This document shows positions 1-10,083 of a stretch of DNA of 50,529 nt, one piece after another. The translations under genes and the position numbers were made by a program. The stretch covers positions 1 to 50,529 of the forward strand of contig SVKA01000011.1 in assembly GCA_015068725.1 (NCBI GenBank). Direction: 5' to 3'. How positions within the stretch are numbered: the first letter of the stretch is position 1; each line of letters begins with the position of its first letter. The notes below the pieces were generated by a model. The model did no database searches. It was not told the DNA's origin and was given only the letters and a program-made list of their open reading frames with translations. The stretch comes from Oscillospiraceae bacterium (lineage in GTDB: Bacteria; Bacillota; Clostridia; UBA1381; UMGS1253).

Positions 1-66
1 TGCAACAGTACCGAATACCATTACACACGCCAAAACTAGTGCCAAAACCTTTTTGAGATTTTTCAT
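1..66 (-). CDS. Exported protein, N-terminal fragment (signal peptide only)
   Basis: Only the first 22 codons lie in the window; the gene runs off the left edge. The ATG at 64-66 (minus strand) follows a GGGAGG ribosome binding site at 77-82. The peptide starts with MKNLKK, then a hydrophobic run rich in Leu, Val and Ala, which is a Sec signal peptide. A Cys at residue 14 preceded by VLA weakly resembles a lipobox, so a lipoprotein is possible. This style of leader is common in clostridial surface (for example SLH-domain) proteins, but nothing of the mature protein is visible. A good promoter and a GC-rich structured leader lie upstream. Confidence 0.7.
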   Translation of the reverse strand, partial: MKNLKKVLALVLACVMVFGTVA

Positions 67-96
67 AGTCTCAAATCCTCCCTTATAATAATTTTT

Positions 97-198
97 TAGG
101 TTGTCGAAAGAGTTAAAATATGTAGCAGGCCGCGGTCACCCTCTTTCATTTGCGACCCGCCCGGCGAGCGATTAAAGATACTTAACCACTCTTCCTGC
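97..198 (-). other. Structured 5' leader of the exported-protein gene, unassigned
   Basis: Between the promoter (203-231) and the start codon at 66 the minus strand holds a GC-rich, pairing-rich segment in otherwise AT-rich DNA. GCAGG (194-198) can pair with CCTGC (125-129). Inside it GCGGGTC and GACCGC can pair. In conflict with the latter, GAAAGAG (141-147) can pair with CTCTTTC (106-112). Mutually exclusive helices are what a riboswitch or attenuator would show. I compared it by eye with c-di-GMP, c-di-AMP, SAM, THF and cobalamin classes and could not assign it. Confidence 0.4.
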
Positions 199-202
199 AT
201 TG

Positions 203-231
203 ATTATAACATCCCAAATCAAACTCGTCAA
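203..231 (-). promoter_or_regulatory. Sigma-A promoter of the exported-protein gene
   Basis: On the minus strand TTGACG (226-231) and TATAAT (203-208) are separated by exactly 17 bases. Transcription would start near 196, at the base of the leader helix. Confidence 0.7.
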
Positions 232-298
232 TGCAGTTTTTGCAGATGTAATATAACTGTAAAATTAGTAACATTGTTGTATCACACCTGCTATAGTT

Positions 299-1891
299 TT
301 ATTTTAAACACGCACCGACAAACTCTTTGATAAGCTTGTGCGGGCGATTGGGACGCGATTTAAATTGCGGATGGAAAATTACACCCACAAAAAATCTGTG
401 ATCTGCAAGCTCGATTGCATCTGCAAAGCCGCAGTCCGTTGACTTGCCTGATATAACAAGTCCGTTTTTCTCAAGCACGTCATAGTATTTCGGATTAACC
501 TCATACGTATTCCAGTGTCTTTCCGAAATTTTTTCTTCCTTATATATATCATAGAGTTTTGTACCCTTTGATACCACTGTTTCTCTTGCGCCGCGTTTAA
601 CGCCGTCCTCCTCCGCCGAGGTAGTACCCTTTTCAGGAGCGTAAATTACGTCGCATGAAGCGTCAACATTAAATTCTTTTGACTGAGCCTCTGAAAGTCC
701 GCAAGCATTACGCGCAAATCCCAAGACAGCCAACTCCATGCCGAGTCCAATTCCAAGAAAAGCAATATTATGAGTTCTTGCATACTCAGAAGCAACAACC
801 TGTCCATGAGCGCCGTCAGCGCCATAGCCACCGGGGCTCAAAATACCATCAACACCGTCAAGAAGCTCCTTGGCATTTGACTCGTTAATATCGTGCGCAT
901 CAATCCATCTTAAATTTACGCGGCACTTGTTTGCGATGCCTGCATGAAGGAGCGATTCATATACGCTAAGGTACGAGTCATGAAGCTCTGCATCCTTGCC
1001 GACAATAGCAACCGTCGTTTCCTTTTCAGGATATTTAAAGGTATTAACAAGCTCGCGCCACTCCGCAAGGTCAGGCTCGCCACAGTCAAGCGATAATTTG
1101 TCGCATATAACCTTGGAAAGTCCCTCCTGCTCAAATATAAGCGGAATTTCATATATAGTAGGTGCGGTAATATTCTGAATAACAGCGTCGCTTGACACAT
1201 TACAGAACAAACCGATTTTTCTCTTTATTTCATCATTTATAGGCATTTCCGTGCGGCATACAATCACATCAGGCTGTATACCAACATTCAAAAGCTCTTT
1301 AACGCTGTGCTGAACAGGCTTTGTCTTAAGCTCGCCCGAAGCATTCAGATACGGAATAAGCGCTACCTGAACAAAAACGCAGTTTTCACGGCCGACATCA
1401 CTTGCCACCTGGCGTATAGCCTCCAGAAACGGCATGCTCTCTATATCGCCAACCGTACCGCCGATTTCAGTAATAACAACATCGGCTTTACTCTCATCGC
1501 CGGCACTGAAAATCTTTCTTTTGATTTCGTCGGTGATATGCGGAATAATCTGTACCGTACCGCCGCCATAAGCGCCTTTACGCTCATTTGAAATAACGTT
1601 CCAGTAGATACGTCCCGCCGAAGTATTCGAGTTTCTTGTAAGAGATTCATCGGCAAAACGCTCGTAATGACCAATATCAAGGTCAGTTTCGTGGCCGTCA
1701 TCGGTTATAAAGACTTCGCCGTGCTGTATAGGACTCATACGGCCGGGACCTATATTAATATATGGATCAAGCTTTTGCATTGTAACGCGCAGACCTCTTG
1801 CTTTTAAAAGTCTGCCAATCGATGCAACGGTAATTCCCTTTCCAAGACCAGAAACGACACCGCCTGTTACAAAAATATACTTTACTGCCAC
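299..1891 (-). CDS. pyrG: Divergent CTP synthase (PyrG family) with inactivated glutaminase domain
   Basis: PyrG converts UTP to CTP with ATP; ammonia normally comes from glutamine hydrolysed by a C-terminal class I amidotransferase domain. The synthase domain is recognisable: TGGVVSGLGKG P-loop near residue 10, KLDPYIN, DDGHETDLD, EIGGTVGDIES and LKTKPVQHSVKEL. The amidotransferase domain keeps PGG and FLGI-GLGM, but the nucleophile Cys is Gly382 (codon at 746-748) and HPEF is HPQF, so the catalytic Glu is Gln509. The synthase domain also differs at normally invariant sites: VDPGTM is IGPGRM and RGDY is KGAY. It is therefore predicted to be ammonia-dependent or to have another role, and may be a paralogue of a normal pyrG elsewhere. 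I start at GTG 1889-1891, giving 530 residues, because AAAGGA sits 9 bases upstream. A TTG at 1900 is possible but abuts the ribosome binding site. Confidence 0.85.
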   Translation of the reverse strand: MAVKYIFVTGGVVSGLGKGITVASIGRLLKARGLRVTMQKLDPYINIGPGRMSPIQHGEVFITDDGHETDLDIGHYERFADESLTRNSNTSAGRIYWNVISNERKGAYGGGTVQIIPHITDEIKRKIFSAGDESKADVVITEIGGTVGDIESMPFLEAIRQVASDVGRENCVFVQVALIPYLNASGELKTKPVQHSVKELLNVGIQPDVIVCRTEMPINDEIKRKIGLFCNVSSDAVIQNITAPTIYEIPLIFEQEGLSKVICDKLSLDCGEPDLAEWRELVNTFKYPEKETTVAIVGKDAELHDSYLSVYESLLHAGIANKCRVNLRWIDAHDINESNAKELLDGVDGILSPGGYGADGAHGQVVASEYARTHNIAFLGIGLGMELAVLGFARNACGLSEAQSKEFNVDASCDVIYAPEKGTTSAEEDGVKRGARETVVSKGTKLYDIYKEEKISERHWNTYEVNPKYYDVLEKNGLVISGKSTDCGFADAIELADHRFFVGVIFHPQFKSRPNRPHKLIKEFVGACLK

Positions 1892-1954
1892 AGTTACCAA
1901 TCCTTTTTCTTAAAATATCTACACAATGTGCCCATTTAAATAAATACCTAATTT

Positions 1955-1983
1955 ATTTTATACTTTTATAGCGCTAATGTCAA
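1955..1983 (-). promoter_or_regulatory. Sigma-A promoter of the CTP synthase gene
   Basis: Minus strand TTGACA (1978-1983), 17-base spacer, TAAAAT (1955-1960). It lies about 65 bases upstream of the start codon and downstream of the rpoC terminator, so this gene is its own unit. Confidence 0.65.
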
Positions 1984-2066
1984 GGATTTTTTTGATAATT
2001 CGTCAAATTATTTGTTGTTTTTTAATGGCTTGTCCTATATTTTTAAAAATAACCGATGAATTATGC

Positions 2067-2098
2067 AAAAAGTGCGGACCTAAGGGGCCGCACTTTTT
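2067..2098. terminator. Bidirectional terminator after rpoC
   Basis: An 11-bp perfect stem, AAAAAGTGCGG (2067-2077) with CCGCACTTTTT (2088-2098), flanked by A and T runs on both sides. It ends the rpoBC transcript coming from the right. Confidence 0.85.
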
Positions 2099-2111
2099 AT
2101 TTTTATTTAAT

Positions 2112-5100
2112 TTAGCCTATCAAATCACTCTGTGCCATAGCAGCATCAAGAGCTTCCTCAAGCGAAGTCTTTTCCTCGCCCTCAATACTTAAATCAACGT
2201 CGCGATACAGACTCATACCCGTACCTGCGGGAACAAGCTTACCGATAATAACGTTTTCTTTAAGGCCGAGAAGCGGGTCAACCTTGCCCTTAATAGCTGC
2301 TTCAGTAAGAACTCTTGTTGTTTCCTGGAACGAAGCCGCTGACAAGAATGAATCTGTAGCAAGGGCTGCCTTTGTGATACCAAGAAGGTTGATTGTTGCG
2401 CTGGCAGGTTTGCCACCATTATTTACAGCCTCCTCGTTTGCCTTTTCAAACTCAAATACGTCTACAAGGCTTCCCATCAAGAGATTTGTATCTCCCGACT
2501 CATCAATCTTAACCTTACGCATCATCTGACGAACAATAACTTCGATATGCTTATCGGAAATATCAACACCCTGCATACGATAAACTCTCTGAACTTCTTG
2601 TGTAAGATAGCTTTGAACAGCTCTTTCACCAAGAATTCTGAGTATATCCTGAGGATTGAGCGAGCCACTTGTAAGCGATTCACCCTTCTTTATAACATCG
2701 CCATCTTTAACGCGTATACGGGCATCATAAGGAATTATATATGTGATGCTTTCCTTTGTTTCATCATCAGTAACCACAATCTCACGACGCTTCTTTGTTT
2801 CTGAAACAGTAACGCGTCCGCCGATTTCTGATATGATTGCCACACCCTTTGGCTTTCTTGCCTCGAACAATTCTTCGACACGGGGAAGACCCTGTGTGAT
2901 ATCGTCGCCGGCAACACCGCCCGAGTGGAACGTACGCATTGTAAGCTGTGTACCGGGCTCACCGATTGACTGAGCTGCGATAATGCCAACAGCCTCACCA
3001 ACCGGAACACTCTCGCCACTTGCAAGGTTTGAACCATAACAGTGCGAGCATACACCCACAGCACACTTACATGTGAGTATACTTCTTATCTTAACCTCTT
3101 CAATACCTGCGTTTTCAATTCTTGCGATTTCCTCATCGCCCATCATAACGCCGTCTTCAACTATAATCTCGCCTGTTGACGGGTCAACTACATCGCCACA
3201 GGTATAACGGCCAAGAAGTCTGTCCTTTAATGGCTCGATAACCTCGTTGCCGTCTTTTATTGCACTTACAACCAAGCCTTCTGTTGTGCCGCAGTCTTCC
3301 TCGCGGATAATTACATCCTGACTGACATCAACAAGACGTCTTGTAAGGTAACCCGAGTCAGCAGTACGAAGAGCTGTATCGGCAAGACCTTTTCTTGCAC
3401 CGTGAGTTGAAATAAAGTACTCAAGTACGTTAAGACCTTCACGGAAGTTAGCACGAATCGGAATTTCGACCGCTTTACCGGACGTGTTAGCCATAAGGCC
3501 ACGCATACCTGCAAGCTGACGAATCTGGTTTACGCTACCACGGGCACCGGAGTTTGCCATCATGTAAATCGGGTTAAGCGCATCCATGTTATCCATAAGT
3601 TCTTTTGTGAGCTTGTCATTTGTTTCTGTCCAAACCTTGATAACCGCTTCATAACGCTCGTTATCATCAAGCATACCACGTCTGAACTGTTTTGTGATTT
3701 TATCAACCTTTTCTTCTGCTTCCGCAAGAAGCTGTCCCTTGATTTCAGGAACCTTGATATCCGATACGCTGACTGTAACAGCACCCTGTGTTGAATACTT
3801 AAAGCCAAGTGCCTTAATATTATCAAGAACATCAGCTGTTTCAGTAAAGCCGTGAACACGTATACATCTGTCTATAATAATTCCAAGCTGCTTTTTAGTA
3901 GCAAGCTTTGTAAATTCAAGGTCAAACGCCTTTGCCGGATCACTTCTGTCAACGAATCCAAGATCCTGAGGAATGTGCTCGTTAAAGATAATCTGACCCA
4001 TTGTAGCATTTATTGTACGCTGCTGCATCACACCGTCAATTTCCTTCTTCATACGAACCTTGATGCGTGCATGAAGCGTAATGATTCCGTTTCTGTACGC
4101 CATCATAGCTTCGTCAACATCGGAGAACACCTTGCCTTCGCCCTTGTCGCCATCCTTGACAAGTGTCAGATAATAGCTTCCAAGTACCATATCCTGTGTC
4201 GGAACAGTAACAGGCTTTCCGTCCTGTGGCTTTAGAAGGTTGTTTGCCGAAAGCATAAGGAATCTTGCCTCTGCCTGAGCTTCGGGTGAGAGCGGAACGT
4301 GAACAGCCATCTGGTCGCCGTCGAAGTCAGCGTTGTACGCTGTACATACAAGCGGATGAAGCTTTAGCGCTCTTCCTTCAACAAGCACCGGCTCAAACGC
4401 CTGGATACCAAGTCTGTGAAGTGTAGGAGCACGGTTGAGTAGTACCGGATGCTCTTTGATAACATCCTCAAGCACGTCCCAAACCTCCGGACGCAAGCGC
4501 TCAACCATACGTTTTGCACTCTTTATATTGTGAGCAAGACCATCAGCAACAAGTCTTTTCATAACAAAAGGCTTAAATAGCTCGATTGCCATTTCCTTCG
4601 GAAGACCGCACTGATAAAGCTTAAGCTCGGGTCCTACGACGATAACCGAACGTCCCGAGTAGTCAACACGCTTACCCAAAAGGTTTTGACGGAATCGTCC
4701 CTGCTTACCTTTAAGCATATCGGAAAGCGATTTAAGCGCACGGTTTCCGGGGCCTGTAACAGGACGGCCGCGTCTGCCGTTATCAATAAGTGCGTCAACC
4801 GCCTCCTGAAGCATTCTCTTTTCATTTCTTACGATAATGTCAGGAGCATGCAAATCAAGAAGTCTTTTTAAACGGTTGTTTCTGTTTATAACACGACGAT
4901 ACAAATCATTTAAATCGCTCGTCGCAAAACGTCCGCCGTCAAGCTGTACCATCGGACGAAGCTCGGGCGGGATTACCGGAATAACATCCATAATCATCCA
5001 CTCGGGCTTATTGCCTGAAAGTCTAAATGCCTCGACAGCCTCAAGACGTTTAACAATACGGATTTTCTTTTGTCCCTGTGCGCTTTCAAGCTGCTCTTTA

Positions 5101-5669
5101 AGCTCTTTTGAAAGCTCGTCAAGGTCAATCTTCTGCAAAAGCTCTTTTATAGCCTCTGCACCCATTCCCGCCTTAAAGTTATCGCCGTATTTTTCAACAC
5201 ATTCGCGATAATCTTTTTCGGACAATACTGACTTTTCGGGAAGTCCCGTATTACCCGCATCAATTACGACGTGCGCAGCAAAATACAATACCTGTTCAAG
5301 CACCTTCGGGGACATATCAAGAAGTAGTCCCATTCTTGACGGAATACCCTTAAAGTACCAGATATGCGAAACCGGTGTAGCAAGCTCTATGTGGCCCATT
5401 CTTTCACGGCGCACCTTCGAGCGTGTAACCTCAACGCCGCAGCGATCGCACACTATGCCCTTATAGCGAATTTTCTTGTATTTTCCGCAATGACATTCCC
5501 AGTCGCGCTGGGGCCCGAAGATTCTTTCGCAAAAGAGTCCGTCGCGTTCGGGCTTTAATGTTCTATAATTTATGGTTTCAGGCTTTTTGACCTCACCATG
5601 TGACCATTCTCGGATTTTCTCGGGAGAGGCCAGGCCTATTTTTATGGCGTCAAAAGTTGTAAATTCCAA
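2112..5669 (-). CDS. rpoC: DNA-directed RNA polymerase subunit beta'
   Basis: This is the largest RNA polymerase subunit, which carries the catalytic magnesium. The N-terminal zinc-binding cysteines (ECHCGKY and CDRCGVEV) and a second zinc site ([11 protein letters not shown]) are present. The active-site motif NADFDGDQM is intact, as are the trigger-loop and bridge-helix regions ([16 protein letters not shown]). About 1185 residues, typical for Clostridia. The start is a TTG at 5667-5669 preceded by a strong GAGGAGG at 8 bases. Starting there matches the family N-terminus just before [18 protein letters not shown]; the further upstream extension has no family match. It is read with rpoB across a 91-base gap containing a hairpin. 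Confidence 0.98.
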   Translation of the reverse strand: MEFTTFDAIKIGLASPEKIREWSHGEVKKPETINYRTLKPERDGLFCERIFGPQRDWECHCGKYKKIRYKGIVCDRCGVEVTRSKVRRERMGHIELATPVSHIWYFKGIPSRMGLLLDMSPKVLEQVLYFAAHVVIDAGNTGLPEKSVLSEKDYRECVEKYGDNFKAGMGAEAIKELLQKIDLDELSKELKEQLESAQGQKKIRIVKRLEAVEAFRLSGNKPEWMIMDVIPVIPPELRPMVQLDGGRFATSDLNDLYRRVINRNNRLKRLLDLHAPDIIVRNEKRMLQEAVDALIDNGRRGRPVTGPGNRALKSLSDMLKGKQGRFRQNLLGKRVDYSGRSVIVVGPELKLYQCGLPKEMAIELFKPFVMKRLVADGLAHNIKSAKRMVERLRPEVWDVLEDVIKEHPVLLNRAPTLHRLGIQAFEPVLVEGRALKLHPLVCTAYNADFDGDQMAVHVPLSPEAQAEARFLMLSANNLLKPQDGKPVTVPTQDMVLGSYYLTLVKDGDKGEGKVFSDVDEAMMAYRNGIITLHARIKVRMKKEIDGVMQQRTINATMGQIIFNEHIPQDLGFVDRSDPAKAFDLEFTKLATKKQLGIIIDRCIRVHGFTETADVLDNIKALGFKYSTQGAVTVSVSDIKVPEIKGQLLAEAEEKVDKITKQFRRGMLDDNERYEAVIKVWTETNDKLTKELMDNMDALNPIYMMANSGARGSVNQIRQLAGMRGLMANTSGKAVEIPIRANFREGLNVLEYFISTHGARKGLADTALRTADSGYLTRRLVDVSQDVIIREEDCGTTEGLVVSAIKDGNEVIEPLKDRLLGRYTCGDVVDPSTGEIIVEDGVMMGDEEIARIENAGIEEVKIRSILTCKCAVGVCSHCYGSNLASGESVPVGEAVGIIAAQSIGEPGTQLTMRTFHSGGVAGDDITQGLPRVEELFEARKPKGVAIISEIGGRVTVSETKKRREIVVTDDETKESITYIIPYDARIRVKDGDVIKKGESLTSGSLNPQDILRILGERAVQSYLTQEVQRVYRMQGVDISDKHIEVIVRQMMRKVKIDESGDTNLLMGSLVDVFEFEKANEEAVNNGGKPASATINLLGITKAALATDSFLSAASFQETTRVLTEAAIKGKVDPLLGLKENVIIGKLVPAGTGMSLYRDVDLSIEGEEKTSLEEALDAAMAQSDLIG

Positions 5670-5698
5670 CGTAAAAACCTCCTCATAAGATAAGTGCA

Positions 5699-5720
5699 AG
5701 CTGTTAAGCCGATAACAGCT
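5699..5720. other. Hairpin in the rpoB-rpoC intergenic gap
   Basis: AGCTGTTA (5699-5706) and TAACAGCT (5713-5720) form a perfect 8-bp stem with a 6-base loop, not followed by a T run. It is more likely an RNA processing or stability element than a terminator. Confidence 0.4.
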
Positions 5721-5760
5721 GCTTCGCATACATTATAAAAATCATCTATAACGCTGCGAT

Positions 5761-8700
5761 TTATTCGTCATCATCCGGCAGCGCATCAAGATCCTCGATA
5801 ACATCATCAAAGTCATCGGGCTCCTCGGGCGCTTCAACGTCATCAAGATCGTCCAGATCATCAAATTCGTCAAATTCATCGTCGAGATCATCATCAAGCG
5901 TGTATGACTGATCGTCGCCATCAACCTCGTCAAATTCAAATGCCGACTCTTCGTCAAGGTCAAAGCTTTCGCTTGAATATACTGCCTGTGATGCCTCATT
6001 CGGATTGATGCTGTCCTCGCTGCCCTCGATATTAACAGAGAGCGGACTTATAATCTCGTTTTCGTCGGAATACTCACCAAGCTCAACCTCTTCGCCGTCC
6101 TTGTCAAGCACCTTGACATCAAGCGCAAGACTCTGAAGCTCCTTGATAAGCACCTTAAACGATTCGGGAACGCCCGGCTCCGGTACGTTTTCACCCTTTA
6201 CGATTGACTCGTATGTCTTAACACGTCCGACAACGTCGTCCGATTTTACCGTCAGAATTTCCTGCAAGGTATATGCTGCGCCGTAAGCTTCAAGCGCCCA
6301 AACCTCCATTTCACCGAAACGCTGTCCGCCGAACTGTGCTTTACCACCAAGCGGCTGCTGTGTAACGAGCGAGTATGGACCTGTTGAACGGGCGTGAATC
6401 TTGTCATCAACAAGGTGATGAAGCTTCAGATAATACATATAACCAACAGTTACACGGTTATCAAACGGCTCACCTGTGCGTCCGTCATAAAGTACGGTCT
6501 TGCCATCCTCGTCATACCCTGCCGCAACAAGCGCCTTTGCAATATCTTCCTCGTTTGCACCGTCAAATACAGGCGTTGCAATCTTATAACCAAGCTTCTT
6601 TGCCGCATAGCCAAGATGCACTTCAAGCACCTGACCGATGTTCATACGCGACGGCACGCCCAACGGGTTAAGAACGATATCAAGCGGAGTACCATCAGGC
6701 AAGAACGGCATATCCTCTTCAGGAAGAATTCTTGAAATAACACCCTTGTTACCATGACGACCTGCCATCTTATCGCCGACAGAGATTTTTCTTCTCTGTG
6801 CTATATAGCAGCGTACAAGCTGGTTAACTCCCGGTGCAAGCTCGTCGCCGTTTTCACGGGTAAATACCTTTACATCAACGATTACACCCGCTTCACCGTG
6901 TGGTACACGAAGCGAGGTATCACGAACCTCACGCGCTTTTTCGCCGAAAATTGCGCGGAGAAGTCTTTCCTCTGCGGTAAGCTCTGTTTCACCCTTAGGT
7001 GTAACCTTACCAACAAGTATATCGCCCGAATGTACCTCAGCACCGATACGGATAATTCCGCGCTCGTCAAGGTCGCGAAGAGCATCCTCGCCGACATTTG
7101 GAATATCGCGAGTAATTTCTTCAGGTCCGAGCTTTGTATCACGCGAGTCCGCCTCGTACTCTTCAATATGAATTGAAGTGTATACATCATCGCGTACAAG
7201 TCTTTCGTTTAACAAAACAGCATCCTCGTAGTTGTAGCCTTCCCATGTCATAAAGCCGATGAGCACGTTTTTACCAAGTGCAATTTCACCGTTGCTTGTG
7301 GAAGGCCCGTCTGCGATAATGTCGTCTTTCTTAACAGCCTCGCCCTCTGATACGATAGGACGCTGATTGATACATGTTCCCTGGTTTGAACGAAGGAATT
7401 TTAATAGTCTGTAAGTATCAAGTGTGCCATCCTCGTCAGCCTTTATAACGATTTCCTTTGCGCTTACCTTTGTAACAACACCATCACGCTTTGCAAGCAC
7501 AACAACGCCCGAATCCTTGGCTGCCTTGTACTCCATACCCGTACCTATGATAGGTGCCTCTGTTCTTATAAGCGGAACTGCCTGACGCTGCATGTTCGAA
7601 CCCATGAGCGCACGGTTAGCGTCGTCGTTTTCAAGGAACGGTATCATAGATGTAGCAACCGAAACAAGCTGGCGCGGTGATACGTCCATATAGTCGATAT
7701 CGCTTGGCGGAACCTCGACGAAGTCGCGCAGACGACGTGCAGTAATCTTTTTATCAATAAATCTGTTATTTTCATCAAGCGGCTCATTTGCCTGTGCAAT
7801 TGTAAAGCCGTCCTCGACATCGGCTGTCATATAAACAACCTCGTCAAGTACTGTGCCTGTTTCTTTGTCAACCTTTCTGTAAGGTGACTCAATAAAGCCG
7901 TACTCATTTATGCGCGCAAACGACGAAAGCGAGCTGATAAGACCAATGTTTGGTCCTTCAGGCGACTCAATCGGGCACATACGGCCATAGTGTGTATAGT
8001 GAACGTCACGCACCTCAAAGCCTGCTCTCTCTCTTGAAAGACCGCCCGGTCCAAGTGCAGAGAGTCTTCTTTTGTGTGTAAGCTCTGCAAGAGGGTTTGT
8101 CTGGTCCATAAACTGCGAAAGCTGTGATGAACCGAAGAACTCTTTAATTGTAGATGCAACAGGACGTATATTTATAAGTGTCTGCGGTGTTACTACGTCA
8201 AGGTCCTGTATGTTCATTCTCTCACGAACAACTCTTTCCATGCGCGAAAGACCTATTCTGAACTGGTTTTGCAAAAGCTCACCAACACAGCGCAAACGAC
8301 GGTTGCCAAGGTGGTCGATATCGTCAAGCGCACCAATTCCATAGCAAAGGTTGTTAAAATAGTTTATCGATGCAAACATATCTTCAACAACAATATGCTT
8401 TGGCATAAGCTCGTCTTTGCGGCTTACAAGCGCGTGAATAACATCTTCTTTTTCGCTCTTGCCCTCAGCTTCAAGCGACGCTAAAATTTCGTCAAGAACA
8501 CTGCGTCTTACAGTTGTATGGAAGCCAAGCTCTTTTAGCTCTGCTTCATCAATATCTACATAATTTGCAAGCTTTACCATTCCGTTTGAGAAAATCTTTA
8601 CTTCTTTTTCGCCAACCAAAACAGTAACCGCATTAATACCTGCATTTTCAATTTCAAAAGCAGTCTGCTCGCTTAATACATCGCCTGCCGATGCCAGAAT

Positions 8701-9597
8701 CTCGCCTGTTGACGGATCGATAACATCGCTTGCAAGCTTTTGTCCCTTTATACGCGCACCGATTGCCATTTTCTGATTATACTTAAAACGGCCAACCTTT
8801 GCAAGATCATACCGCTTGGGGTCAAAGAACATATCTGTAACAAGCGATTTTGCACTTTCAGCGTTTGCAGGCTCGCCCGGACGAAGCTTCTTATATATTT
8901 CAATAAGTGCTTCTTCGCTGTTTGTGTTGTCCTTTTCAAGTGTGGCTCTGATTCTTTCATCATCACCGAACATTTCATAAATCTGCGCATTGGTTTCAAC
9001 GCCCATAGCACGCAAAAGCATTGTTACAGGAAGCTTTCTTGTTCTGTCGATACGAACAGAGAAAACATCGTTTACATCAATGTCATATTCAAGCCATGCA
9101 CCACGATAGGGAATAACGGTAGCGTTATAAAGCTCCTTACCCGACTTGTCGTGCTCCATTCCATAGTACATTCCCGGCGAACGTACAAGCTGGCTTACAA
9201 CAACACGCTCAGCACCATTTATAATAAATGTGCCCTGCTCTGTCATAAGCGGAAATTCGCCCATAAAAATGTCCTGCTCTTTTACTTCGCCTGTTTCCTT
9301 ATTAATGAGTCTTACCTTTACACGCAGCGGCGCAGAATAGTTCGCGTCGCGCTCCTTACACTCCTCAACGGGATATTTGGGAGTTTCATCGAGCTTGTAG
9401 TCGATAAATTCCAAAACAAGATTGCCCGTATAATCGCATATTGGAGAAACGTCCTCAAAAACCTCTTTAAGCCCTGCTTCTAAAAACCAGTCATATGATT
9501 TTTTCTGGATTTCGATAAGGTTTGGCATTTCGAGAGGCTCTTTGATTTTGGAGTAACTCATGCGTTTGTTTTTGCCAAGTGTTATCTCATGTGGCAT
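5761..9597 (-). CDS. rpoB: DNA-directed RNA polymerase subunit beta, with long acidic C-terminal tail
   Basis: RpoB forms one side of the RNA polymerase cleft. About 1278 residues. The rifampicin region is intact ([29 protein letters not shown]), with the Asp, His and Ser positions that usually mutate in resistance unaltered, so a rifampicin-sensitive form is expected. Catalytic-region motifs such as [13 protein letters not shown] and the C-terminal [26 protein letters not shown] clamp motif are present. After the conserved end the protein continues for about 102 residues (coded at about 5764-6069) with no Lys or Arg, and more than half of the last 67 residues are Asp or Glu. I start at ATG 9595-9597, 8 bases after GAGGTG; the ATG at 9601-9603 is too close to that site. 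No rplJ-rplL precedes it. Confidence 0.97.
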   Translation of the reverse strand: MPHEITLGKNKRMSYSKIKEPLEMPNLIEIQKKSYDWFLEAGLKEVFEDVSPICDYTGNLVLEFIDYKLDETPKYPVEECKERDANYSAPLRVKVRLINKETGEVKEQDIFMGEFPLMTEQGTFIINGAERVVVSQLVRSPGMYYGMEHDKSGKELYNATVIPYRGAWLEYDIDVNDVFSVRIDRTRKLPVTMLLRAMGVETNAQIYEMFGDDERIRATLEKDNTNSEEALIEIYKKLRPGEPANAESAKSLVTDMFFDPKRYDLAKVGRFKYNQKMAIGARIKGQKLASDVIDPSTGEILASAGDVLSEQTAFEIENAGINAVTVLVGEKEVKIFSNGMVKLANYVDIDEAELKELGFHTTVRRSVLDEILASLEAEGKSEKEDVIHALVSRKDELMPKHIVVEDMFASINYFNNLCYGIGALDDIDHLGNRRLRCVGELLQNQFRIGLSRMERVVRERMNIQDLDVVTPQTLINIRPVASTIKEFFGSSQLSQFMDQTNPLAELTHKRRLSALGPGGLSRERAGFEVRDVHYTHYGRMCPIESPEGPNIGLISSLSSFARINEYGFIESPYRKVDKETGTVLDEVVYMTADVEDGFTIAQANEPLDENNRFIDKKITARRLRDFVEVPPSDIDYMDVSPRQLVSVATSMIPFLENDDANRALMGSNMQRQAVPLIRTEAPIIGTGMEYKAAKDSGVVVLAKRDGVVTKVSAKEIVIKADEDGTLDTYRLLKFLRSNQGTCINQRPIVSEGEAVKKDDIIADGPSTSNGEIALGKNVLIGFMTWEGYNYEDAVLLNERLVRDDVYTSIHIEEYEADSRDTKLGPEEITRDIPNVGEDALRDLDERGIIRIGAEVHSGDILVGKVTPKGETELTAEERLLRAIFGEKAREVRDTSLRVPHGEAGVIVDVKVFTRENGDELAPGVNQLVRCYIAQRRKISVGDKMAGRHGNKGVISRILPEEDMPFLPDGTPLDIVLNPLGVPSRMNIGQVLEVHLGYAAKKLGYKIATPVFDGANEEDIAKALVAAGYDEDGKTVLYDGRTGEPFDNRVTVGYMYYLKLHHLVDDKIHARSTGPYSLVTQQPLGGKAQFGGQRFGEMEVWALEAYGAAYTLQEILTVKSDDVVGRVKTYESIVKGENVPEPGVPESFKVLIKELQSLALDVKVLDKDGEEVELGEYSDENEIISPLSVNIEGSEDSINPNEASQAVYSSESFDLDEESAFEFDEVDGDDQSYTLDDDLDDEFDEFDDLDDLDDVEAPEEPDDFDDVIEDLDALPDDDE

Positions 9598-9926
9598 CAG
9601 CATATCACCTCGTTAAAAAATTGTGCAGATTTAACGCTGCGCTTCCTTATAGGATAGTCTGTCAGGTGTGAAAGAGTCCTGAGCTCATCTTTGTAAAGGG
9701 GGCGAAGCACGCTTGAAGGCTTCCGTCTGCTTTCGGAAAAATCCTCCACCGCGCAGAATGTATAAAAACTTTCACAATTACATAGGAATAATAAGTGGAT
9801 AAAGCAGGCGCCGGTGTTTAAAATATTATAAACAACTATTGCTTTTTTTATCCTTCTATGTTACAATGCAAATAAGCTAACACCTTGTCAGTGGGCACTT
9901 TACCCTCATTTTAGCTTATAATGCAA
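9598..9926 (-). other. Long rpoB leader (about 320-base 5' UTR), no gene seen
   Basis: Between the rpoB promoter and start codon there is no credible ORF. The 5' end forms a perfect 9-bp stem on the RNA, pairing 9911-9919 with 9872-9880, enclosing a smaller GGG/CCC hairpin. Further along, GAAGC/GCTTC and TCAGG/CCTGA helices are possible near 9640-9740. In most Firmicutes rplJ-rplL with an L10-binding leader sits here. I cannot match this leader to that family by eye. Confidence 0.45.
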
Positions 9927-9932
9927 TATATA

Positions 9933-9961
9933 ATGTTATCATACACATTTCAATCTGTCAA
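9933..9961 (-). promoter_or_regulatory. Sigma-A promoter of rpoBC
   Basis: Minus strand TTGACA (9956-9961), 17-base spacer, TAACAT (9933-9938). It is the only strong promoter upstream of rpoB, so rpoBC appears to be an autonomous operon. Confidence 0.75.
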
Positions 9962-10083
9962 GGCGTTTTTCAAAATTTTTCATATTTTTCCAAAAATTAC
10001 ACACTCTTTTACCAAATGCGTGCGCCATGCTCACGGGCGCACATAACATATACATATACTGTGAGCAGGAAGGCTCTGATAAA

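Noticed and set aside
97-198. Known riboswitch (c-di-GMP, c-di-AMP) or tRNA-like element upstream of the exported protein
   Set aside because: AGTGGTTAAG resembles a tRNA D-arm and the GC helices resemble GEMM pieces, but there is no T-arm GGTTCGA and the conserved c-di-GMP and c-di-AMP core bases are missing.
740-754. The missing PyrG Cys as a simple sequencing error
   Set aside because: A Cys codon to GGA needs two base changes, and Glu509 and synthase-domain motifs also differ, so a single error does not explain it. A paralogue is more likely.
8740-9483. A 247-codon open frame antisense to rpoB
   Set aside because: It lies wholly opposite rpoB, has no ribosome binding site or recognisable protein, and its length follows from the codon bias of the gene beneath.
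9884-9922. Plus-strand promoter for the dockerin gene (TATAAT at 9917-9922)
   Set aside because: No acceptable -35 lies 16-18 bases upstream, and the sequence belongs to the rpoB leader helix; the dockerin promoter remains unidentified.
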